A stretch of 64,000 bases of DNA. Origin: Saccharothrix sp. Lineage in GTDB: Bacteria > Actinomycetota > Actinomycetes > Mycobacteriales > Pseudonocardiaceae. The number at the start of each line of letters is the position of its first letter. Position 1 is the stretch's first letter. A program made the position numbers and the translations under genes. This document shows positions 25,622-34,826 of this stretch, piece by piece. The stretch is from the NCBI RefSeq assembly GCF_031180885.1, contig NZ_JAPSLK010000008.1, positions 1-64,000 on the forward strand, in the 5' to 3' direction. The notes beneath the pieces are model-generated. The model saw only the letters and a program-made list of their open reading frames with translations, searched no databases and had not been told where the DNA came from.

Positions 25622-26793
25622 ACGTGCTGGTGATCGGCGGTGGCATCGGCGGGCCGGTGGCCGCGTTGGCGCTGCGCCGGGCGGGGTTCGAGGCGACCGT
25701 CTACGAGGCGTACCCGCGCACGGCCGAGGGCGTCGGCGGCGGGTTGAGCATCGCGCCGAACGGGTTGCAGGCGTTGAGCGTGGTCGGGATGGACGAGGCG
25801 GTGCGGGCGATCGGCACGCCCATCACGTCCATGGCCATGCAGAGCTGGACGGGCAAGACGCTGGGCGCGTTCGCAAGCGAGCCGCCGCAGCTCATGGTGT
25901 GGCGCGACGAGCTGTACCGGGTGCTGCGCGAGGAGGCGTTGGCGCGCGGGGTGGAGTTCGTGCTGGGCAAGCGGTTGGTGGACGCGTCCTCGTCCGACGA
26001 CGGGGTGGTGGCGCGGTTCGCGGACGGGTCGTCGGTGCGCGGCGACCTGCTGATCGGGGCCGACGGCATCCGGTCCACCGTGCGCGGCCTGATCGACCCG
26101 GCCGCGCCGCGCCCCCGGTACGCGGGCCTGCTCGGGTTCGGGGCGCGGGTGGCGGACACCGGGCTGCCGTCGACCGGTGGGCGGATGTACCTGGCGTTCG
26201 GGAAGCGGGCGTTCTTCGGGTACCAGGTGATGGACGACTCGTCCGGCGGGTGGTTCGTGAACCTGCCCAGCAAGACGCCGATGTCGGTGGCGGAGGCGCG
26301 GGCCGTGGGTGCGGCGGAGTGGTTGCGGCGGTTCCGGGAGGTGTTCGCGGAGGACCGGGTGCCGGCGGTGCCGATGCTGTCGCGGACGTCGCCGGAGGAG
26401 TTGGTGATCACGGGGCCGTTGGAGGACATCCCGTCGGTGCCGACGTGGAGCCGGGGGCGGATGGCGTTGATCGGTGACGCGGCGCACGCCACGTCCCCCA
26501 GTTCCGGGCAGGGTGCTTCGCTGGCGTTCGAGAGTGCCGTGGAGTTGGCTCGATGCTTGCGCCATTTGCCTTATGCGGAGGCGTTCGCGGCGTATGAGCG
26601 GCTGCGGCGGGACCGGGTGGAGCGGATCATCGCCATGGCGGCGCGGACCAACCAGGACAAGGCGGCCGGTCCGGTGGCGCGGGTGTTGCGCGACTTGATC
26701 ATGCCGGTGGCGGTGAAGTTCGCGAAGCCGTCGAAGTTCACGTGGCAGTTCGACCACCGTATCGAGTGGGACGCACCGCTAACAACCGCATAG
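25618..26793 (+). CDS. FAD-dependent monooxygenase (PHBH/TetX-like)
   Basis: 391 residues. N-terminal FAD Rossmann motif VIGGGIGGPVAALALRRAG; DG motif GADGIRSTVR (about 150-160); and the second FAD motif RMALIGDAAHATSPSSGQG with GD for the ribityl/phosphate contact. These three define class A flavoprotein hydroxylases, which use NAD(P)H and oxygen on aromatic or polyketide-like substrates, including tetracyclines. Coupled to PadR by a 4-bp overlap. Together they look like an inducible drug or aromatic-compound oxidation unit. Confidence 0.9.
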   Translation: MNVLVIGGGIGGPVAALALRRAGFEATVYEAYPRTAEGVGGGLSIAPNGLQALSVVGMDEAVRAIGTPITSMAMQSWTGKTLGAFASEPPQLMVWRDELYRVLREEALARGVEFVLGKRLVDASSSDDGVVARFADGSSVRGDLLIGADGIRSTVRGLIDPAAPRPRYAGLLGFGARVADTGLPSTGGRMYLAFGKRAFFGYQVMDDSSGGWFVNLPSKTPMSVAEARAVGAAEWLRRFREVFAEDRVPAVPMLSRTSPEELVITGPLEDIPSVPTWSRGRMALIGDAAHATSPSSGQGASLAFESAVELARCLRHLPYAEAFAAYERLRRDRVERIIAMAARTNQDKAAGPVARVLRDLIMPVAVKFAKPSKFTWQFDHRIEWDAPLTTA

Positions 26794-26838
26794 GAAGTGC
26801 ACAGGCAACGCACAGGATTCGGGGTCACGCTGGATGGC

Positions 26839-27627
26839 ATGACCCCGATCCACGACCGCGGCCTCACCTTCGACCTCGCCACCCTCACCCGCAGGAAGGC
26901 GCTTTCTCTGCTCGGTGGAGTCGGCCTCGCCTCGTTGGCGGCGTGCTCCGACAGCGGGTCGCCTTCCTCCGGCGCTTCGTCCGGTACTTCTTCTGCTTCG
27001 GCGGGTTCGTGTTCGGACCCGATCCCGCAGGAGACGGCCGGGCCGTACCCCGGTGACGGTTCCAACGGCCCGAACGTGCTGACGCAGAGCGGGATCGTGC
27101 GCAGCGATATCAGGACCAGCTTCGGCACGGGCTCGCGCACGGCGGAGGGCGTGCCGCTGACGATCACGTTGACCGTGCAGCGGGGTTGCGCGCCGTATGT
27201 CGGGGCGGCGGTGTACCTGTGGCACTGCGACATCGACGGGCGGTACTCGATGTACTCGGAGGGTGTGACCTCGGAGAACTACCTGCGCGGGGTGCAGGAG
27301 GCGGACGGCGCGGGCGTGGTGACGTTCACCAGCATCTTCCCGGCCGCGTACTCGGGGCGGTGGCCGCACATCCACTTCGAGGTGTACCCGAGCCTGGCGG
27401 AGGCGACCCGGGCCGGCACGAAGATCACCACTTCCCAGCTCGCGCTGCCGGAGGACGTGTGCAAGACGGTGTACGGGACGGCGGGGTACGTGCAGAGCGT
27501 GCGCAACATGTCCCGGACGTCGCTGAGCAACGACATGGTGTTCCGGGATGGTCACGACGAGCAGTTGGCCACGGTCACCGGTTCCGTCACTTCCGGTTAC
27601 ACCGCGTCCCTGACCGTGCCCGTATGA
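26839..27627 (+). CDS. Extracellular intradiol ring-cleavage dioxygenase (Tat lipoprotein)
   Basis: 262 residues from the ATG at 26839. Signal TRRKALSLLGGVGLASLAAC has twin Arg and the lipobox LAAC, so it should be a Tat-exported lipoprotein. After a Ser-rich linker comes the intradiol fold: ETAGPYPGDGSN, VYLWHCDIDGRYSMY and GRWPHIHFEVYP supply the Tyr/Tyr/His/His Fe(III) ligands. Cytoplasmic relatives cleave catechol or protocatechuate; exported ones may attack catechols from lignin or siderophores. It follows the monooxygenase by 45 bp and may use its hydroxylated product, which is inference. Confidence 0.87.
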   Translation: MTPIHDRGLTFDLATLTRRKALSLLGGVGLASLAACSDSGSPSSGASSGTSSASAGSCSDPIPQETAGPYPGDGSNGPNVLTQSGIVRSDIRTSFGTGSRTAEGVPLTITLTVQRGCAPYVGAAVYLWHCDIDGRYSMYSEGVTSENYLRGVQEADGAGVVTFTSIFPAAYSGRWPHIHFEVYPSLAEATRAGTKITTSQLALPEDVCKTVYGTAGYVQSVRNMSRTSLSNDMVFRDGHDEQLATVTGSVTSGYTASLTVPV

Positions 27628-27638
27628 GGCCGCGGAAA

Positions 27639-27663
27639 GCACCTACCCGCCGCCGGTAGGTGC
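27639..27663 (+). terminator. Hairpin after the dioxygenase gene
   Basis: Perfect 9-bp stem GCACCTACC / GGTAGGTGC with a 7-nt loop, beginning 11 bp after the dioxygenase stop. No T run. Confidence 0.65.
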
Positions 27664-27686
27664 CCTACCATCCGCGCGTACTGCCT

Positions 27687-27815
27687 GGGTTATCGGCCGG
27701 TCGCCTCCTGTGTGCCGCCGTTTTCCTGCTCACCGCCTGTACGACTGTCGCGCCCACGCCGGTGTCGCCCAGTCGCTCACGGAAGTTGGTCCTCCCCCGT
27801 CTTCCAGCGGCTTAG
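27687..27815 (+). pseudogene. Possible lipoprotein signal remnant
   Basis: The frame ending at the TAG at 27813-27815 encodes LLCAAVFLLTACTTVAPTP, which looks like a lipoprotein signal with lipobox LTAC and a Pro/Thr linker. No ATG, GTG or TTG start lies upstream in frame and the frame closes 30 residues after the Cys. It could be a deletion remnant of a lipoprotein gene or chance in GC-rich sequence. Confidence 0.3.
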
Positions 27816-28225
27816 GGGTGCATTCGGGCGCCTTTGAGGACTTTGTCGACCACGTTCCGACCGGCGTGGACGGCGAGGCCGACCAGGTCCAGGGCGTCCC
27901 GTGACACGGCTCGGACGGCGGCCCGGTTGTCCCGGTCGTTGCCGGTGGCGAAGAGGTCGGAGGTGAAGATCGCGATCGGCAGTTCGCGTGCGACGGCCCG
28001 GGTGTGAGCGGCGGTGAGGACTTCTTTGCTGCTGGCGAAGACGAGCACGGGTTGGCGGAACATGGCGAGGTAGGGGGTGGCGTCGGCGTCTTCGTAGGGT
28101 TCGCCGAGGAGGTCGGGGTGGGCTGCGGCGAGGGCGCCGGCGAGGAAGGCGCAGACGTTCAGGCCTTGCCAGGGCTGGAGGTCGTCGCGCAGGAGGACAG
28201 CGATCTTGGTGTCGAACCTTTCCAC
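27812..28225 (-). CDS. DUF2000-family protein
   Basis: 137 residues from the GTG at 28225; a longer ATG start at 28276 would overlap the divergent AraC gene. DUF2000 signature: TKIAVLLRDDLQPWQGLNVCAFLAGALAAAHPDLLG, PYLAMFRQPVLVFA, LPIAIFTSDLFATGNDRDNR. The family adopts a PTH2-like fold; its role is unknown. It is commonly paired with a divergent AraC regulator, as here, where the two starts are about 50 bp apart. Confidence 0.85.
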   Translation of the reverse strand: MERFDTKIAVLLRDDLQPWQGLNVCAFLAGALAAAHPDLLGEPYEDADATPYLAMFRQPVLVFASSKEVLTAAHTRAVARELPIAIFTSDLFATGNDRDNRAAVRAVSRDALDLVGLAVHAGRNVVDKVLKGARMHP

Positions 28226-28274
28226 GCCGTCAGCGTCCCTGCGTTGAGGTCGGCGCGTCTTGTACGTTCCTTGC

Positions 28275-29078
28275 ATGTCGACCGGTCCGGAGGTGACGGC
28301 GTGGCGGCCACCCGTGGCGGGTTTGGCCGAGGTCTTCCACGCCCGTTTCCTGGATCACGCGTACCCCATGCACACCCATGACGCATGGACGTTGCTGCTG
28401 ATCGACGACGGCGCCGTCCGCTTCGCCCTGGACCGCCACGAACACGGCGCAGTTCAATCTCTGGTCACCCTGCTCCCCCCACACATCCCGCACGACGGCC
28501 GCTCAGCCACCCCGTCCGGCTTCCGCAAACGCGTCCTCTACCTGGACACCACCGTCCTGGACCCTTCCCTGGCGGGCCGAGCCGCCGACCACCCAGCCCT
28601 CCCCGACCCCCTGCTACGCCACCGAATCCACCAACTCCACAACACCCTGAGCCACCCGGAGGAGTCCCTTGAAGCCCAATCCCGCCTAGCTCTCATCACC
28701 ACCCGCCTAACCCACCACCTGACCAACCTCCCGGCTCCACCCACCACCTCCCGCGACCCCCGCCTAGCCACCCGCCTACGCGACCTCCTCGACAGCAACA
28801 TCCAGCAGGGCCTCTCCCTGACCACCGCCGCCCGGGAACTGAACGCCAACCCCACCCACCTGATCAGATCCTTCAGCCGCGAATACGGAATCCCACCCCA
28901 CCAGTACCTGACCGGCCGCCGAGTGGACCTGGCCAGACGCCTACTCCTGGCCGGCATGCCCCCAGCAGAAGCCGCCACCACAGCAGGCTTCCACGACCAA
29001 CCCCACCTGACCCGCCACTTCAAACGCCTAGTAGGCGTCCCTCCAGGCCACTACGCCCCCCGCCAAAAGCCCCACTAA
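28275..29078 (+). CDS. AraC-family transcriptional regulator
   Basis: 267 residues from the ATG at 28275. N-terminal cupin (about 20-110: FLDHAYPMHTHDAWTLLLIDDGAVRF ligand pocket) and C-terminal double HTH (about 165-265: GLSLTTAARELNANPTHLIRSF and EAATTAGFHDQPHLTRHF). The downstream part uses an unusually high share of CC-ending codons (Pro, Thr, His runs). Divergent from the DUF2000 gene, which it most likely controls. Confidence 0.9.
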   Translation: MSTGPEVTAWRPPVAGLAEVFHARFLDHAYPMHTHDAWTLLLIDDGAVRFALDRHEHGAVQSLVTLLPPHIPHDGRSATPSGFRKRVLYLDTTVLDPSLAGRAADHPALPDPLLRHRIHQLHNTLSHPEESLEAQSRLALITTRLTHHLTNLPAPPTTSRDPRLATRLRDLLDSNIQQGLSLTTAARELNANPTHLIRSFSREYGIPPHQYLTGRRVDLARRLLLAGMPPAEAATTAGFHDQPHLTRHFKRLVGVPPGHYAPRQKPH

Positions 29079-29199
29079 CCCCCTCCCCCTTGCGCACACC
29101 CCTCCGACTGGCACTCCATCCACACTTCGGCGATTCGGACTCCCGCGCCCGGGCGCCGTGGGGATGTGATGGCGCCCCCGCCCGGCGGGATGCGATGGC

Positions 29200-29540
29200 A
29201 ACACCCCCAGCGGGGTGGCCCGAAGTGGCGGCACGACGGCTCCGGTGGGCGGCGGCAAGCAGCGGTGGACGGGCGGCGGCGGGTGGCGGCACCGGGCGGT
29301 CGCGGCGAGCGGCGGCTGGCGAGCGGCGGCAGCGGTGGGCGGCGGCAGCGGTGGACGGCGGTGGCAGCAGGCTGCGGTGGCAGCGGGCGGGCAGCGCCGG
29401 GGAGCGGCTGGGGCGATCGCGGCGACCAGCGGGCAGCGCCGGCGGGCAGCGCCGGCGGGCAGCCGCGGCGGCGAGTGGGCGGCGGGCGGCGGGGGCGAGA
29501 GGCAGGGGCGAGCGGCGGTGGGGAGGTTGGGGTGGGTGGT
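29200..29540. repeat. Low-complexity GGCGGC/GGCAGCG tract
   Basis: The stretch 29079-29695 has no convincing gene. Most of 29200-29540 is a degenerate run of GGCGGC, GGCAGCGG and GGGCAGCGCC words, with CGGCGGGCAGCGC repeated near 29435-29465. Open frames through it translate to simple Gly/Arg/Ala sequence and are by-products. Function unknown; it could be a slippage-prone spacer. Confidence 0.7.
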
Positions 29541-29645
29541 CCTGAGGGGGTGGGGGCCGTTGTCCGCGCTCCTTGTTTTACGGGACGCGTGAGGGGGCGG
29601 TTGGTCGCGGATTCTGTAAGTGCACGATCGGGTGATGTTGTTGAA

Positions 29646-29683
29646 GGCCGCTCGGAGCCACGAATCCGCAGCTCCGAGCGGCC
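29646..29683 (-). terminator. Terminator of the rpf gene
   Basis: Perfect 13-bp stem, GGCCGCTCGGAGC against GCTCCGAGCGGCC, with a 12-nt loop, 12 bp beyond the rpf stop. Confidence 0.75.
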
Positions 29684-29695
29684 CCGGTCATCGGG

Positions 29696-30502
<807 letters not shown>

Positions 30503-30599
30503 TTAGGAACAGGAGGCCGGAACGGCGCGGCGAGAACGACACCACCAGCCTCGTCACGCGTCAAGTCCACTCGAAACGGTGATCTCCAGCGGTAACGCG

Positions 30600-31838
30600 T
30601 TAATCCGGTCGGGAAATGCGTGACGGCCACCAGACACGCCCGCCGATGTCCACCGCCAACGCCGGCACGAGCAGCGACCGCACGATGATGGTGTCCAGCA
30701 ACACCCCGAACGCCACGATGAACGCGATCTGCGCCAGGAACAGGATCGGCAGCACCGCCAACGCCGCGAACGTCGCCGCCAGCACCACACCCGCAGAGGT
30801 GATCACCCCACCGGTGATGGTCAACCCGCGCAGCACACCCTCCCGCGCCGACCCAGCACACGCGTCTCCTCGCGCACCCGGGTCATCAGGAAGATGTTGT
30901 AGTCGATCCCCAGCGCCACCAGGAACACGAACCCGAACAACGGCACCACCGGGTCCGCGCCCGGGAAGTCGAACACCCCGTTGAACACCAACGCCGAAAC
31001 CCCCATCGTCGCGCCGAAGGACAGCGCAACGGTGGCGATCAGCAACAACGGCGCCACCAACGACCGCAGCAGCAGCGCCAACACCAAGAAGATCACCAAC
31101 AGCACGATCGGGATGATCACCAGCCGATCCCGCTCGGAGGTGTCCCGCGTGTCGAGCTGGGTCGCGGTCGGCCCACCCACCTTGGCCTCGGCCGCCGGCA
31201 CCTCCCGAACCGCCGAACGCAACCGCTGCACCGTCTCCAGCGCCGCCTCGCAGTCCGCGGGGTCCTTCAACACCACGTCCAACCGCACCGACCCGTCGAC
31301 CGAACCCCGCCGCTCCACAGTGGACACGCCGTCCGCCTTCGCCGCCGCAAAGACCTCCTCGGCCGCACCCGCCCGCGCCAACACGATCGCGGGCGACCCG
31401 CTTACACTCGGGAAGTGCCGAGACAGCACCTCCTGCCCCACCGTGGATTCCACGTCGGCGAGAAACACGTCCGACTGCGCCACGGCCCCGGCCACGAGCA
31501 GCAGCAACCCGTCGATGCCGCCGAAGTCCTCCTTCAGGTCCGCGATCTGCGCGGCCGGCCCGGTGACCAGGACGGTGAGCCCGGCGGGCGGGTTGTCCAA
31601 CGCGGCCCGCAGGTCCGCCACGGCGTCGGCCGGCTCGGCGGCGTCGATCGCGACCACCACCTGCGCGGCCTGGTCGTCCTGGCGCGACGGGATGACCGGC
31701 GAAGCCTTGCCCGGGTAGGCGATGCCGCCCAGGTAGGCGCGGTCGGCCTCGGTGATGCCCGAGGTGCGTTCCGCGACCACGATCGCGGGCAGGTTGCCCT
31801 GGTCCCCGAACGCCTTGACCCGCTCGGCGTGAGCCCTT
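30600..31838 (-). pseudogene. MMPL-family transporter remnant, 5'-truncated and frameshifted
   Basis: The second half of an MMPL/RND exporter: a periplasmic segment (ADRAYLGGIAYPG ... VERRGSVDGSVRLDVVL), then TM7-10 (LLVIFLVLALLLRSLVAPL, GIDYNIFLMTRVREETRVLG). A one-base frameshift near 30858 puts the last helices (LRGLTITGGVITSAGVVLAA ... LLDTIIVRSLLVPALA) in another frame, ending at 30600. The N-terminal TM1-6 half is absent; similarity starts abruptly near 31838, where the marR remnant begins on the other strand. Confidence 0.83.
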
Positions 31839-32112
31839 CCGCCACCACCTCCGTCCCGGACCGCCTGGAGTCCTCCGGCCAGGTCGAGCGCACCCGCAGC
31901 ACCGCCGACCGCCGCAAGGTCGAACTCCGCGTCAACGACAGGCCCTCGACCTGGGCCGCCGCTTCTTCGCCCCGCTCGACGGCGCCTACACCACGGCGTG
32001 GGAGTCGTTCAGCGACGACGAACGCACGACCATCGCCCGCTTCCTGACCGCGAGCATCGACGCGACGGTCGCCGCGCGCGGCGAAATCGCCGGCTCCCCC
32101 ACCGACCGCTGA
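31826..32112 (+). pseudogene. MarR-family regulator remnant, 3' part
   Basis: From about 31826 the plus strand encodes the MarR recognition helix and wing (SPSATTSVPDRLESSGQVER, then STADRRKVELRV). After a one-base loss near 31938 the frame shifts to the C-terminal dimerisation helices (ALDLGRRFFAPLDGAYTTA, SFSDDERTTIARFL ... GSPTDR, stop at 32112). The N-terminal half is gone. Its upstream edge coincides with the truncated start of the mmpL remnant. Confidence 0.8.
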
Positions 32113-32133
32113 GCTACAGTCCAGCCGCACGGA

Positions 32134-32207
32134 CGGCGTGTAGCTCAGCCAGTCAGAGCACCGGGCTTCGGACCCGGAGGGCGCGGGGGCGGAACCCGCC
32201 ACGCCGG
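32134..32207 (+). tRNA. tRNA-Arg(TCG)-like gene with degenerate elbow (possible pseudo-tRNA)
   Basis: All four stems are perfect: acceptor CGGCGTG/CACGCCG (7 bp), D stem GCTC/GAGC, anticodon stem CCGGG/CCCGG with loop CTTCGGA (anticodon TCG, reading CGA Arg), and T stem GCGGG/CCCGC; variable loop 5 nt. The T loop reads GGCGGAA instead of TTCGANT, so T54, T55 and A58 are lost, and G18 of the D loop is A. These residues build the tRNA elbow. CCA is not encoded. Either a decayed tRNA or one with altered tertiary structure. Confidence 0.6.
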
Positions 32208-32304
32208 CGATGAACGAGTACGCCTTGGGGCGCGCCTTGCGGACGCCTTCGCCACCGCCACCACCCACTCCGACACCGCGACCCGCGAACGCGCCAAGGC
32301 ACGG

Positions 32305-33363
32305 GTGCGGCAGTGGGTGGAAGTGCTGCGCGGCATGAGCGACGGCACCCTGCGCATCGGCTCGCGCACCCCGGTCGCCGACCTGCCCGCGTGGGTCACC
32401 CCGGAGGTCGTCCGCGGCGGGTTCGCGACCGGTCGCGCATCCGCCGGCGGACCGCTGCTGCCGCACGAAACCGACCGGCTCACCGACTTCGCGCGCGCCC
32501 TCACGCCCGAGGGGCAGGCCGAGTTGTGCACCCTGCTCGACAGCGGCGAGTACCGCGCGGACCTGCCGGAAGAGGCCGCGCTGCTGGTGCCGGCGTGGTT
32601 GGTGCGCCAGGAGGACTTCGACGCCGCCGAGGCGCTGCTGGGCGAGATCGGGCCGTTCGCCGACCGGCTGCGGTTCTTGCCCACGCCGGACCCGACGAAG
32701 CCGAACGGACTGCTGTGGCGGCAGACGGTCGGCGACGCGAGCGCGACGCTGGCCCGGCGTGCGCCCAACCCGCGGGTCGCGGCCATGAACGAGGCGTTGA
32801 CCGTGTGGAACCCTTTCGCGGACGAGTTGCTGGAGCTGTGGCTGGACTCGTACGAGGACATCCGGATCGGCGCGCGGATCGACGCGGCGTGGCGGGCGCG
32901 GGCGGAGGCGCTGGTCGCCCGGTACGCCGAGCTGTCCGCCACCCACACGCTGACCACCAAGCACCGCAACCCCCGGCACAACCTGGCGGTCCTGTTCCGC
33001 TGCACGGCCATGTTCGTACGGCGGGAGGCGATCGGGCTGCGCGACCGGCGACTGCTGGAGCACACCATCGAGGCGATGGTGGCCAAGCGCGGACGACCGG
33101 GGTCGCCCCGGCACACCGCCCTGCGCGCCGCGCAGTCCGCCCAGGCCGCACGGCCGACGTTCCACGACGCCTGGCGGCAGATGCTGTTCTTCCTGTCCCT
33201 GAGCGGCGGGGCGGACGCCTTCGTGGCCGCTCGCTGGGACGACGCGCCGCCGGCGTTGTACATCGCGCTGAAAGGGCTGGAGCGCGTGGTGCGCGGCGGA
33301 TCGGTGGACGAGTCGCGGCGGCTGCTGGGCTGGACCGTCGGACCGCACTGGATGTGGCGGTAA
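32305..33363 (+). CDS. Conserved protein of unknown function, 5' end frameshifted
   Basis: The open frame gives 352 residues from a GTG at 32305, but a better start is the ATG at 32209. MNEYALGRALR there becomes continuous with DAFATATTHSDTATRERAK of the main frame if one G is restored near 32242. The complete protein would be about 384 residues, mostly helical, with conserved-looking tracts PAWVTPEVVRGGFATG, LLVPAWLVRQEDFDAAE and LRDRRLLEHTIEAMVAKRG. No signal or membrane segment; I do not recognise the family. It begins 2 bp after the tRNA-like gene. Confidence 0.65.
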   Translation: MRQWVEVLRGMSDGTLRIGSRTPVADLPAWVTPEVVRGGFATGRASAGGPLLPHETDRLTDFARALTPEGQAELCTLLDSGEYRADLPEEAALLVPAWLVRQEDFDAAEALLGEIGPFADRLRFLPTPDPTKPNGLLWRQTVGDASATLARRAPNPRVAAMNEALTVWNPFADELLELWLDSYEDIRIGARIDAAWRARAEALVARYAELSATHTLTTKHRNPRHNLAVLFRCTAMFVRREAIGLRDRRLLEHTIEAMVAKRGRPGSPRHTALRAAQSAQAARPTFHDAWRQMLFFLSLSGGADAFVAARWDDAPPALYIALKGLERVVRGGSVDESRRLLGWTVGPHWMWR

Positions 33364-33415
33364 GCCGGGAGCGAAAATTCAGCGCTCGGCGAAAAAGCCG
33401 GCTAGAATCGAACCG

Positions 33416-34564
33416 GTGAAGATCCTCTTCTCGAGCCTCGGCTCGCACGGTCACACCTATCCCTTACTACCCCTGGCGAAGGCGGCGCGCGAGCACGGCC
33501 ACGACGTCGTCTACGCCACCACCGCCGACTTCGCGGACGCCATCGGGCGGCTGGGCATCCGGCACGTCGCCGCGGGCATGGACATGCGGGAGGCGTTCGG
33601 CGCGCTGTTGGCGAAGCACGGGTCGCCGCAGCAGGTCGGGCAGGAGGAACCGCAGCTCATCGCCGAGGTGTTCGGGTCCACGCTGCCCCGCCGGTTCTAC
33701 GCGGACCTGGCGCCGTTCGTCGACGAGTGGCGGCCCGACCTGGTCGTCCACGAGCTGGGCAACCCCGGCGCGGGCCTGGCGGCCAAGACCGCGGGCATCC
33801 CGGCGCTGTGCCACGGCTTCGGCCGGATGTGGGAGGCCGACGCCGCGCCGTTCGTGCTCGACACGCTGACCAGGTTCACCGATGAACTCGGCGTCGCCGT
33901 CTCCGACAAGGACCCGATGCTGCTGGGCAACCCGTACATCGACATCTGCCCGCCCACGGTGCAGGACAAGGCCTTCCTGTCCACCCACGACACCATCCCG
34001 CTGCGGCCGGTGCCCTTCGCCGAACCCGGCGAGCTGCCGGACTGGGTCGTCGCGCACGAGCAGCCGCTGGTGTACCTGACCCTGGGCACCGCGTTCGGCC
34101 ACGCGGAGGTGCTGCGCAACGCGATCGCCAGCCTGGCGGCGTTGGAGGGCACGCGGGTGCTCGTCGCGGCCGGGCCGACGGTCGAGGTCTCGGCGCTGGG
34201 TGACGTGCCGGACAACGTGACCGTGCTGCCGTGGGTGCCGCAGGCGGACCTGTTGCCGCACACCGACCTCGTCGTGCACCACGGCGGCAGCGGCACGACC
34301 CTGGGGTCCTTCTCGGCCGGTGTGCCGCAGTTGCTGCTCCCGCAGGGCGCGGACCAGTTCAGCAACGCCGCGGCTGTCGTCGAGCACGGCCTGGGCGCGC
34401 AACTGCTCGGCGACGACGTGACCGCCGAGGCGGTGACCGCGCACGCGCGCGAGCTGCTGACCGACTCGGCCGTCCGGGACGCCGCCCAGGCGATCGCGGC
34501 CGAGGTCGCCGCGATGCCGTCGCCGGCCGAGGTCGCGGCGTCGCTGGCTGACCACGTGCGCTGA
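33416..34564 (+). CDS. GT1-family (macrolide-type) glycosyltransferase
   Basis: 382 residues from a GTG. GT-B fold: N-terminal acceptor domain (MKILFSSLGSHGHTYPLLPLA, about 1-200) and C-terminal nucleotide-sugar domain with the signature VVHHGGSGTTLGSFSAGVPQ followed by LLPQGADQFSNA (donor sugar contacts). Such enzymes move a sugar from UDP- or dTDP-sugars to macrolides, phenolics or lipids; some inactivate antibiotics. Stands alone between the frameshifted gene and an intrinsic-type terminator. Confidence 0.88.
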   Translation: MKILFSSLGSHGHTYPLLPLAKAAREHGHDVVYATTADFADAIGRLGIRHVAAGMDMREAFGALLAKHGSPQQVGQEEPQLIAEVFGSTLPRRFYADLAPFVDEWRPDLVVHELGNPGAGLAAKTAGIPALCHGFGRMWEADAAPFVLDTLTRFTDELGVAVSDKDPMLLGNPYIDICPPTVQDKAFLSTHDTIPLRPVPFAEPGELPDWVVAHEQPLVYLTLGTAFGHAEVLRNAIASLAALEGTRVLVAAGPTVEVSALGDVPDNVTVLPWVPQADLLPHTDLVVHHGGSGTTLGSFSAGVPQLLLPQGADQFSNAAAVVEHGLGAQLLGDDVTAEAVTAHARELLTDSAVRDAAQAIAAEVAAMPSPAEVAASLADHVR

Positions 34565-34626
34565 GCGTTTTGTCCGACCACGCGGCTCTTGGGGTGTTGT
34601 TCTTTCGCCGCGTGTTGAGTGAGTGG

Positions 34627-34662
34627 ACGCGGGCACGGGAACCTTCCGGCCCGCGTTCTTTT
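34627..34662 (+). terminator. Intrinsic terminator after the first glycosyltransferase
   Basis: Stem ACGCGGGC (34627-34634) / GCCCGCGT (34649-34656) followed by TCTTTT, one of the few T-tailed hairpins in the window. A second hairpin (CACGCGGC / GCCGCGTG, 34579-34614) lies just before it. Confidence 0.75.
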
Positions 34663-34778
34663 CACCCGACCGCTTAACCGCTAAAGCTGACCACGACCGC
34701 TGTCCCGGGCGACCCGAGGACGTTGGACCTGGCCGACGGATGGCTCCTGCGCTGACGGCGAACGGACCTGACACCGAC

Positions 34779-34821
34779 CCCCTCCCGGGCGCACGATGTA
34801 ATCAAGTAATCCCGGGAGGGG
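34779..34821 (+). promoter_or_regulatory. GC-only hairpin that buries the ribosome binding site of the HtrA-like gene
   Basis: CCCCTCCCGGG (34779-34789) pairs perfectly with CCCGGGAGGGG (34811-34821) around a 21-nt AT-richer loop. The right arm is the GGGAGGGG ribosome binding site of the protease, which ends 5 nt before the GTG start. Folding would hide it completely, so initiation would need melting, an alternative fold or coupling. Confidence 0.7.
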
Positions 34822-34826
34822 TCGCG

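Noticed and set aside
29090-29620. Small Gly/Arg-rich protein genes in the GGCGGC tract
   Set aside because: Frames are open on several phases because the DNA is simple-sequence; no ribosome binding site or non-repetitive residues.
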